Below, piece by piece: positions 1 to 5,364 of a DNA stretch of 7,968 bases. The number at the start of each line of letters is the position of its first letter. Within the stretch, counting starts at the first letter, position 1. Position numbers and translations under genes: made by a program. The notes under the pieces are model-generated. The model saw nothing but the letters and a program-made list of their open reading frames with translations, was not told the origin of the DNA and made no database searches. Source of the DNA: an uncultured Bacteroidales bacterium (GTDB lineage: Bacteria > Bacteroidota > Bacteroidia > Bacteroidales > Paludibacteraceae); contig ONXE01000086.1 in the NCBI GenBank assembly GCA_900321775.1, forward strand, positions 1 to 7,968, written 5' to 3'.

Positions 1-1014
1 TTTGTCGAACAGCCTCATCAACGGACGTTTCCAGCGCTGGCTCAAGCCACCTTGGTTCCAGTATTCCTTGTAGTATTCGATATTCAACTTCAGAGCGTAG
101 TTGTACAACGCCTCCACTTTCGGGCCTTTCTTCTTGATGCCCGCTTCGATATTCTTTTTGAAATTACGCGAGAGCGCGGGCACGGACAACATCACGTGCG
201 GACGCGTCTCCTGAATAGCCATCGGGATGTTTCTCAGCTGCGCCATGGCAGTCTTGCCTACCGGTACAGTTGCTATACTGCCACCCGCCGACATCATGAA
301 ATAGAAGCCCGCTACGTGCGCGAAACAGTGGTCCATAGGCAGAATAATCAGCATCACACTATCCGCGGGCACATCGATAACCGAGTGCGCTTGTTCTACG
401 TTGGCAGTGTAGTTGCGATGGGTCAACAAGATGCCTTTCGGGTCGGCTGTCGTACCGGAAGTATAGGAGATATTGGCGTAGTCGTCCGGACCAACGCTCT
501 TGTAACGCGCCTCGAACTCGTCACGATGTTCCTTCAGGAACTGATCACCCATCTCCTCGATTTCGCTGATACATACCTCGCCTTTCTGCAGTTCCACGCT
601 CTTGTCGAACACAATCACCTTCTCCACCAGCGGGCACTCGCCGATAATCTCGCGAATCTTGGGCAGCTGATTCTCGCTGACCATCACGTACTTGGCATCG
701 GAGTGTTGCACACGGAACTTCAAGTCAATCGGCTCCAATTTCTGTGACAAAGGCACGTTTACGCCGCCAGCATACAGGATGCCCAGTTCACCGAACACCC
801 ACATATTTCTGGCCTCCGAAAGCAACGCCACGCGTTCGCCTTTCTGCAGCCCCAGAGCCATCAGTCCCGCACCCAGACGATAAGCCTCCAGGCGGGTTGC
901 CTCAAAACTGGTCTCTACCCATTTGTCCCCTACTTTCTCACGAAGATAGGTCTTTTCAGCCCACTTGCGAGTGTAATTCTCAACAAAATCAATAATTGTT
1001 ATTCTTTTCGTCAT
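1..1014 (-). CDS. Long-chain acyl-CoA synthetase, AMP-forming (partial, 3' end outside window)
   Basis: This protein belongs to the ANL adenylating family and would activate fatty acids to acyl-CoA through an acyl-AMP intermediate in the cytoplasm or at the inner membrane. The 338 residues visible are the N-terminal part of a protein that is usually about 550-600 residues long; the stop codon lies beyond the left edge. The ATP/AMP-binding signature YTSGTTADPKG is at residues 184-194, followed by the family-typical LLTHRNY (196-202) and LPMDH (225-229). The usual third glycine of the signature (TTGxPKG) is alanine here. I chose the ATG at 1014 because the N-terminus then reads MTKRITIIDFVENY, as expected for a full-length start, and it lies about 60 bases after a good promoter. 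No Shine-Dalgarno is seen; the leader is A/T-rich. Chain-length preference cannot be read from the sequence. The function class is firm; the exact substrate is an inference. Confidence 0.93.
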   Translation of the reverse strand, partial: MTKRITIIDFVENYTRKWAEKTYLREKVGDKWVETSFEATRLEAYRLGAGLMALGLQKGERVALLSEARNMWVFGELGILYAGGVNVPLSQKLEPIDLKFRVQHSDAKYVMVSENQLPKIREIIGECPLVEKVIVFDKSVELQKGEVCISEIEEMGDQFLKEHRDEFEARYKSVGPDDYANISYTSGTTADPKGILLTHRNYTANVEQAHSVIDVPADSVMLIILPMDHCFAHVAGFYFMMSAGGSIATVPVGKTAMAQLRNIPMAIQETRPHVMLSVPALSRNFKKNIEAGIKKKGPKVEALYNYALKLNIEYYKEYWNQGGLSQRWKRPLMRLFDK

Positions 1015-1078
1015 ATTTTTATATGTTTAGTTCGAATACCTTAAACCTGCACGCATACGCGCACACCGATTGCGACTG

Positions 1079-1109
1079 CAAAGGTACGAAAAAGATTTGA
1101 CATGACAAA
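1079..1109 (-). promoter_or_regulatory. Bacteroidetes-type promoter for the acyl-CoA synthetase gene
   Basis: Read on the minus strand, TTTG (1109-1106) is followed after 19 bases by TACCTTTG (1086-1079). This matches the Bacteroidetes housekeeping sigma consensus of TTTG near -33 and TAnnTTTG near -7. The predicted transcript start is around 1075, giving a leader of roughly 60 bases before the start codon at 1014. Position and spacing are seen directly; promoter activity is inferred. Confidence 0.75.
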
Positions 1110-1210
1110 ATAGAAGTTGTTAAAAAATGTGTTTTGAGGGTGTTTTTTGGTATTTTTTAGGATGAGAAATGTATTTTTTTGCGTTTTTGCGTGATAATTG
1201 AGCACAAAAC

Positions 1211-1241
1211 AATGAGGACATAACATTAGTAAGCCCTCATT
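1211..1241 (-). terminator. Possible weak terminator downstream of dtd
   Basis: A perfect 7-bp inverted repeat (AATGAGG / CCTCATT) with a 17-base loop starts 11 bases after the dtd stop codon. On the minus strand it is followed by a short T-rich stretch (GTTTTGTG), not a clean T run. The large loop and modest G+C content make it a poor intrinsic terminator, but its position between two separately promoted genes fits that role. Confidence 0.3.
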
Positions 1242-1252
1242 TCAGCTAAAAA

Positions 1253-1702
1253 TCACAATTCTGCAGAGTCAAGGATTATGGTAACGGGGCCGTCGTTCAG
1301 GAAATCCACTTTCATATCTGCGCCGAAGCGACCTGTTTCGACGTGCAGACTGTATTGCGTACGCAAAACCTGATTGAAATAGTCGTACAAGGGCTCAGCC
1401 ACCTCGGGGCGGGCAGCACGAATGAAACTGGGGCGATTGCCCTTCTTGCAGTCCGCATATAACGTGAACTGCGAGATGCTCAGGATGGCACCATCGACAT
1501 CCTTGAGGCCAAGGTTCATTTTTCCCTCGGCATCTTCGAACACGCGCATTTGTGCCACTTTCTTCGCCAACAAATCGGCTTCAGCCGTGGTATCACCATC
1601 GGTTATGCTCACAAGGAGCATGAAACCTTTGCCTATCCTGCCAACTACTTGCCCTTCGATTCGCACCTCTGCGCGACTACACCGTTGTACTACTATTCGC
1701 AT
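1253..1702 (-). CDS. dtd: D-aminoacyl-tRNA deacylase
   Basis: Dtd hydrolyses D-aminoacyl-tRNAs (and glycyl-tRNA-Ala in family members), so that D-amino acids and mischarged glycine are not used in translation; it acts as a cytoplasmic homodimer. The 149-residue length is typical of the family. Both active-site signatures are present: SQFTLYAD at residues 77-84, followed by KKGNRPSF (86-93), and NDGPVT at 136-141, which carries the Gly-cisPro pair used for chiral proofreading. The N-terminus MRIVVQRCSRAEV matches the usual MRvvvQRVsrAsV pattern, which fixes the start at 1702. It has its own promoter and is followed by 238 non-coding bases before the acyl-CoA synthetase, so the two genes are probably separate transcripts. 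A 14-codon out-of-frame ORF overlaps its start codon (see findings). Confidence 0.97.
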   Translation of the reverse strand: MRIVVQRCSRAEVRIEGQVVGRIGKGFMLLVSITDGDTTAEADLLAKKVAQMRVFEDAEGKMNLGLKDVDGAILSISQFTLYADCKKGNRPSFIRAARPEVAEPLYDYFNQVLRTQYSLHVETGRFGADMKVDFLNDGPVTIILDSAEL

Positions 1703-1746
1703 ATCTTGATTTGCTGCAAAACTGCTTTAACTTTCATTTCGCGGTG

Positions 1747-1778
1747 CAAAGGTACTGCTTTTTTTTGACAAATCCAAA
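1747..1778 (-). promoter_or_regulatory. Bacteroidetes-type promoter for dtd
   Basis: On the minus strand TTTG (1778-1775) is separated by 20 bases from TACCTTTG (1754-1747), matching the TTTG / TAnnTTTG consensus. The -7 element and its flanks (GTACCTTTGCA) are identical to those of the acyl-CoA synthetase promoter at 1079-1086. The predicted transcript start is near 1743, about 40 bases before the dtd start codon. Confidence 0.72.
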
Positions 1779-1897
1779 AAAAATGGCAAAAAAGTAAAGA
1801 AAAAAGTGGGATAACTTATGAAAAAAGAGGAGGCATTGTCAAAATTCGGGGAAAGTGAGATTGATAATCAATGGTTTAAGGGGGGGTAAAATGACAA

Positions 1898-1952
1898 TCG
1901 TCCCAAGACCGTTCGAAGAGAGTCCCAAGAGAGTAGCAAGAGAGTAGCAAGA
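1898..1952. repeat. Five tandem 11-bp units, consensus nnGTnnCAAGA
   Basis: The units are TCGTCCCAAGA (1898-1908), CCGTTCGAAGA (1909-1919), GAGTCCCAAGA (1920-1930), GAGTAGCAAGA (1931-1941) and GAGTAGCAAGA (1942-1952). The last two are identical. GT at positions 3-4 and AAGA at positions 8-11 are kept in all five, and position 7 is C in four of five. The 11-bp period is close to one DNA helical turn, so the conserved part of each unit faces nearly the same side of the helix. The repeat is seen directly; any role is unknown. Confidence 0.85.
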
Positions 1953-2036
1953 CCGCTATGCTAAAAGTCGAAAGATAAAAGCCGGAGGAAGAACGAAGCC
2001 GGCGGGAGTAACAGCAAAGGACCAAACAGGAGGTGT

Positions 2037-2051
2037 GAGACTAAAAGTCTC
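2037..2051. repeat. 6-bp inverted repeat (hairpin)
   Basis: GAGACT and AGTCTC flank a 3-base AAA loop. The right arm runs directly into the 9-bp tandem repeat. No T run follows on the plus strand, and the minus strand downstream is also not a clean T run, so it does not look like an intrinsic terminator. Confidence 0.6.
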
Positions 2052-2077
2052 GCAGAAAGCGCAGAAAACGCAGAAAT
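2051..2077. repeat. Three tandem copies of a 9-bp unit CGCAGAAAn
   Basis: Three consecutive 9-bp units share CGCAGAAA and differ only in the last base (G, A, T). Together with the hairpin just upstream they form one compact repeat element in the leader side of the operon. From memory, CGCAGA-type repeats occur in intergenic DNA of several Bacteroidales, which I cannot verify here. Confidence 0.8.
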
Positions 2078-2140
2078 GAAGAGAAAGGGGAGTGTTTTTT
2101 GAAGAAAAACTGCGAAAGTGGAACATTTTTCGACCAATTG

Positions 2141-2172
2141 CTTGCGTAATTCAATTTTTTGTTGTATCTTTG
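2141..2172 (+). promoter_or_regulatory. Bacteroidetes-type promoter of the lolA-like/exporter operon
   Basis: CTTG (2141-2144, one mismatch to TTTG) is followed after 20 bases by TATCTTTG (2165-2172). The -7 element fits TAnnTTTG exactly. The predicted transcript start is near 2176, only about 8 bases before the first start codon. It is the only clear promoter seen upstream of the five plus-strand genes, so it probably drives them all. Confidence 0.75.
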
Positions 2173-2183
2173 CAGCCGAATTG

Positions 2184-2621
2184 ATGAAAAAAATGTTCAT
2201 CATAGTGTTTCTGGCGTTGAGTTTGGTGCTCGATGCACAGGAAATTGTGCACCTGGACGGTAGGTTTCGGCAGGTGCGGGAGAGCAGTATGCTGTCGGAC
2301 GTGCAGGTACTGACAGGGCGTTTTGTGTTCGACGCTCCAGACCGGGTGAGTTGGACGTACGACAACGGAATCAAGACGACACTACCTGAACCGTTTCTGC
2401 GCTTCATCGGCGGGACGGTAAATGGCACCTATCTGGAGGAGAACGAAGATTTTGCAGTGAGTAGAACAGACAGGAGTCTGACGTTGGTGCCCAAGAAAAA
2501 GCGACTGCAGAAACTGTTCTCGAAGATAGAGATTACACTGGACCAACGCGGCATAGCCGAGCAGGTAGTGATGACAGAACCGACAGGAGACAAAACGACG
2601 ATAACATTTGATTTCCAATGA
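2184..2621 (+). CDS. LolA-like outer membrane lipoprotein carrier protein, compact form
   Basis: LolA proteins are periplasmic chaperones that carry lipidated cargo across the periplasm. The 145-residue product has an N-terminal signal peptide (MKK, then a hydrophobic stretch to about residue 16, likely cut at LDA/QE, residues 16-20). The body has LolA-like features: GRFVFDAPDRVSWTY at residues 45-59 (family pattern of a strand followed by PDR.rW.Y) and a C-terminal strand DKTTITFDF (136-144) after a D..G turn. At about 127 mature residues it is clearly shorter than classical LolA (about 180), so it is a divergent or minimal member. The frame stays open upstream to a GTG at 2118, but that stretch contains the promoter; the ATG at 2184 keeps the lysines of the signal peptide, unlike the ATG at 2193. 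Its stop overlaps the next start (ATGA). LolA-like genes of this sort are regular members of aryl polyene and flexirubin clusters, so its cargo may be the product of this operon; that is inference. Confidence 0.78.
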   Translation: MKKMFIIVFLALSLVLDAQEIVHLDGRFRQVRESSMLSDVQVLTGRFVFDAPDRVSWTYDNGIKTTLPEPFLRFIGGTVNGTYLEENEDFAVSRTDRSLTLVPKKKRLQKLFSKIEITLDQRGIAEQVVMTEPTGDKTTITFDFQ

Positions 2622-4054
2622 TTACGAGCCGACATATCTGCGCAGTGATTCCGACGTACAACAACGGCGGGACTATTGCGGATGTGGTTCGTCGCGTGGC
2701 GGAGCAGATGCATGACATCATCGTGGTGATAGACGGCAGCACGGATGACACGCGCGAGGTATTGCGGAGTTTGGAAAGCAAGTTGACGATTGTGGATTGT
2801 CCGAAGAACGGCGGCAAAGGTGTGGCGCTAAAAAAAGGTTTCATGAAAGCGCGAGAATTGGGGTTCACTCATGCGTTGACTATTGATGCGGACGGGCAGC
2901 ATCTGCCGGAAGATATTCCCCTGCTCTACCGCGCTCATACCGTACATCCGGAGGCTATCATCATCGGCAGCCGTGTGCTGGAACAGGAGAACATGCCGTC
3001 GAAGAACACGTTTGCCAACCGCTTCAGCAATTTCTGGTTTGCGCTACAAACGGGTCTTCGTCTGCCGGACACGCAGAGCGGTTTTCGCATCTATCCGTTA
3101 GGGAAGCGGTTGCATGGAGAGCGGTTGCTGACGGCGCGATACGAGGCGGAACTGACGCTGCTGGTGTTCAGTGCGTGGGCAAACGTGCAGATAGTGGCTG
3201 TTCCGATTAGGGTGTATTATCCGCCCAAAGAGGAGCGCGTAAGCCATTTCAGGCCGGCGTACGATTTTACCAGAATCTCCATTCTGAACACTGTGCTATG
3301 CGTGCTGGCGGTTGTTTACGGTCTGCCTCGCCGCTGGTGGCGAAGCCTGTGGTACTACCCGTTTTTCTCGCTATACCTGCTGTTGTTTGTAACGCCCGTG
3401 ATGCGCTGGCTGCAGTTGCGCTACGGCAACACAGAGGAGATGAACGTGAGACTGCACCGTTTCGTGAGGAAGTACGTGAGGCCGTTGATTACGATGATTC
3501 CGGACGCGCCGTTAGTAGAAAAAGGAGCCGAGTATTCCGACAAGCCGGCCATATACATAGCCAACCACAACTCGCAGTTGGACATCTTGTACTGCCTGAG
3601 TATCAGCGACAAAGTCACGCTTGTAGCCAAGGAATGGGTGCTACGGAACGCGCTGTTCGGGCGTCTGGCACGCGGTTTTCACATCATACCGGGTTCGCAG
3701 AACAAAGAAGTGATGGAAGAAGCGATACGCCGCGTAGCGGAGTTGGGTTATTCGGTAGTCATTTTTCCCGAAGGTACGCGCAGCCTGAACGGCGACTTGC
3801 AGACCTTCCACCGCGGAGCATTCTACTTTGCAGAATCGTTGGGTCTGCCCATCCGTCCGCTGGTCTTCCGCGGCTTTTGGGACGTCTGGAACAAGGCCAA
3901 CCCACATATAGGTCCGGGCAAAATAGAAGTGGTTCGTCTGCCGGAAATAGGGCAGGACGACGCTCGCCGGCAAGACGGCTACGCGGCGATGAGCAAGCGC
4001 ATGGCGGCTGAATACAAGATACAATTGGACCAAATAGCCAACCCAAGAGATTAA
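2618..4054 (+). CDS. Fused family-2 glycosyltransferase / PlsC-type acyltransferase
   Basis: This 478-residue protein joins two enzymes. Residues 1 to about 215 form a GT2 domain: IPTYNNGGTI (11-20), VVIDGSTDDT (36-45), the metal-binding DADGQH (90-95) and QSGFRIYP (153-160), most like dolichyl-/polyprenyl-phosphate sugar transferases. Residues about 220-236 and 246-262 are hydrophobic and probably anchor the protein in the inner membrane. Residues about 285-470 form a PlsC/LPLAT acyltransferase domain with the catalytic NHNSQLD (316-322, HX4D) and the acceptor-binding FPEGTRS (383-389). Both domains keep their key residues, so both should be active. It overlaps the lolA-like gene by four bases (ATGA), which sets the start. 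Such fusions are typical of aryl polyene and flexirubin clusters, where they are thought to move acyl or sugar groups onto a lipid anchor. Sugar donor and acceptor cannot be told from the sequence. Confidence 0.9.
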   Translation: MITSRHICAVIPTYNNGGTIADVVRRVAEQMHDIIVVIDGSTDDTREVLRSLESKLTIVDCPKNGGKGVALKKGFMKARELGFTHALTIDADGQHLPEDIPLLYRAHTVHPEAIIIGSRVLEQENMPSKNTFANRFSNFWFALQTGLRLPDTQSGFRIYPLGKRLHGERLLTARYEAELTLLVFSAWANVQIVAVPIRVYYPPKEERVSHFRPAYDFTRISILNTVLCVLAVVYGLPRRWWRSLWYYPFFSLYLLLFVTPVMRWLQLRYGNTEEMNVRLHRFVRKYVRPLITMIPDAPLVEKGAEYSDKPAIYIANHNSQLDILYCLSISDKVTLVAKEWVLRNALFGRLARGFHIIPGSQNKEVMEEAIRRVAELGYSVVIFPEGTRSLNGDLQTFHRGAFYFAESLGLPIRPLVFRGFWDVWNKANPHIGPGKIEVVRLPEIGQDDARRQDGYAAMSKRMAAEYKIQLDQIANPRD

Positions 4055-4062
4055 CAAATACG

Positions 4063-5364
4063 ATGGATATAGAGTTTCAAACAAGAGAAGAAATCAAGCG
4101 CTTTCAGGAAGAGCTGCTGCGGAAGCAAGTGGCTTTTCTGGCGGCACATTCGGCTTATTATCAGCGCGTTTTTGAGGCAGAACATATTCAGCCCGAGAGC
4201 ATTCGGACGCTGGAAGACCTGCACAGACTACCGTTTACGGAGAAAAAAGACTTGCAGTTGTATAACCGTGATTTTCTGTGCTGTCCGCGCGAGGATATCA
4301 TCGATTTTGTCACCACGAGCGGCACGCTGGGCGATCCGGTGACCTTCGGCTGTACGGAGAAAGACCTGCAACGACTGGCTTACAACGAACGCAAGTCGTT
4401 CGCATGCGCAGGTGTGGGCAAAGGTAATGTGGTGCAACTGATGACGACCATAGACAAACGATTCATGGCCGGCATGGCGTATTTCTTGGGTCTGCGCGAG
4501 TTGGGCGCCGGCGTTATCCGTGTGGGCAACGGCATTCCCGAACTGCAGTGGGACACCATCAAACGGCTTCAGCCCGACACATTGATGTGCGTTCCTTCGT
4601 TCATTCTGAGGCTGATAGAGTACGCCGAAGCCAACCATATCGACTACAGACACTCGTCTGTCCGCCGCATCATAGGCATAGGCGAAGGGCTTCGTAATCA
4701 AGACCTTACGCTGAATATTCTGGGCCAGCGCATTCACAGTCTGTGGCCGGAAGTGTCGTTGTTTGCTACGTACAGTAGCACCGAGATGGGAGCTACGTTC
4801 AGCGAGTGCGAACATGGGCTTGGCGGGCATGTGCATCCGGAACTGATTATCGTGGAGATTATCGGCGAGGACGGCGAGGAAGTGCCGGACGGGCAGGTGG
4901 GCGAAGTGGTTGTTACTACCCTTGGCGTAGAAGGAATGCCCCTACTCCGTTTCCGCACCGGCGACATGGCTGCCAAACTGGTGGACCGCTGTCAGTGCGG
5001 GCGCTGGAGTTACCGTCTGACGCCGCTTGTGGGCCGCAAGAACAACATGATCAAACTGAAAGGAACAACCATCTATCCGCCTGCCATCAACGATGTGCTG
5101 GCTTCGGTAGATTACGTGAGCAACTACGTGGTTGTGGTGCGTGATTCAGACGCGGGCACCGATGAGGTGGTAGTGCGTATCGGACTGAAAAACAATGTAA
5201 ATCTCTCGAACAAAGATATCATAAAGGACCTGAAAGACCATTTCCGTTCACGACTGCGCGTGGCGCCAATGATTGAGATTCTGCCCGATGATGTGATAGC
5301 CCGAATCAATAACCCGGCAGGTAGCCGCAAGCCCGTGAAGTTTATCGACGAACGCAAGCGATGA
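4063..5364 (+). CDS. AMP-forming acyl/aryl-CoA ligase, phenylacetate-CoA ligase (PaaK)-like
   Basis: The 433-residue protein is an adenylate-forming enzyme close in length and layout to PaaK. Visible motifs are the nucleotide-binding TTSGTLGDP (84-92), YSSTEMG (237-243), RFRTGD (296-301) with the ATP-ribose-binding Asp301, a CxCGR element (310-314), GR (324-325) and KLKGTTIYP (331-339). Near the end, RKPVKFIDERKR (422-433) aligns with the PaaK tail, and Lys423 is the likely catalytic lysine of the adenylation step. The expected reaction is ATP-dependent activation of a carboxylic acid to an acyl-AMP and then a thioester with CoA or an acyl carrier protein. In aryl polyene clusters the ligase in this place loads an aromatic acid such as 4-hydroxybenzoate; here the substrate is unproven. 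The gene begins 8 bases after the acyltransferase fusion and overlaps the exporter gene by ATGA. Confidence 0.88.
   Translation: MDIEFQTREEIKRFQEELLRKQVAFLAAHSAYYQRVFEAEHIQPESIRTLEDLHRLPFTEKKDLQLYNRDFLCCPREDIIDFVTTSGTLGDPVTFGCTEKDLQRLAYNERKSFACAGVGKGNVVQLMTTIDKRFMAGMAYFLGLRELGAGVIRVGNGIPELQWDTIKRLQPDTLMCVPSFILRLIEYAEANHIDYRHSSVRRIIGIGEGLRNQDLTLNILGQRIHSLWPEVSLFATYSSTEMGATFSECEHGLGGHVHPELIIVEIIGEDGEEVPDGQVGEVVVTTLGVEGMPLLRFRTGDMAAKLVDRCQCGRWSYRLTPLVGRKNNMIKLKGTTIYPPAINDVLASVDYVSNYVVVVRDSDAGTDEVVVRIGLKNNVNLSNKDIIKDLKDHFRSRLRVAPMIEILPDDVIARINNPAGSRKPVKFIDERKR

Larger units (their letters stand above)
1755..2140. other. Divergent intergenic region between dtd and the lolA-like operon, no convincing gene
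   Basis: About 390 bases separate the two divergent promoters. The plus strand is very rich in A and G from about 1776 to 2120, with long stretches almost free of T and C. The region contains a run of seven G (1880-1886), an 11-bp tandem repeat, a short hairpin and a 9-bp tandem repeat, listed separately. Small reading frames (for example 1818-1889, 23 codons plus stop) lack protein-like features. I see no terminator or tRNA, and no recognisable RNA fold. Confidence 0.6.

Noticed and set aside
52..747. 231-codon plus-strand open frame
   Set aside because: It lies antisense to the acyl-CoA synthetase, whose protein matches a known family throughout; the plus-strand translation shows no recognisable domain.
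1041..1226. 61-codon minus-strand open frame between dtd and the acyl-CoA synthetase
   Set aside because: It covers the acyl-CoA synthetase promoter, is A/T-driven (Lys/Asn/Phe-rich) and shows no protein-like features.
1818..1889. 23-codon plus-strand open frame, MKKEEALSKF...
   Set aside because: It is in the purine-biased region, has no promoter or ribosome site, and ends in a poly-G run; too short to support.
2113..2132. CGAAA/TTTCG inverted repeat followed upstream of the operon promoter
   Set aside because: Only 5 bp with a 10-base loop, A/T-rich; not distinguishable from chance and not placed after any gene end on that strand.
1755..2183. CRISPR array or mobile-element remnant
   Set aside because: The repeats are 9 and 11 bp without spacers, and there are no long inverted ends, target duplications or transposase fragments.
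1961..2428. 155-codon minus-strand open frame
   Set aside because: It is antisense to the lolA-like gene, its promoter and the intergenic repeats; its leucine/serine-rich end is the translation of the purine-rich strand's complement.
3298..4011. 237-codon plus-strand frame within the GT2-acyltransferase gene
   Set aside because: It is an alternative-frame shadow; the main frame carries the HX4D and FPEGTR motifs and the alternative product is Arg-rich without a domain.
4228..4836. 202-codon minus-strand frame within the ligase gene
   Set aside because: Antisense shadow of a fully motif-supported ligase.
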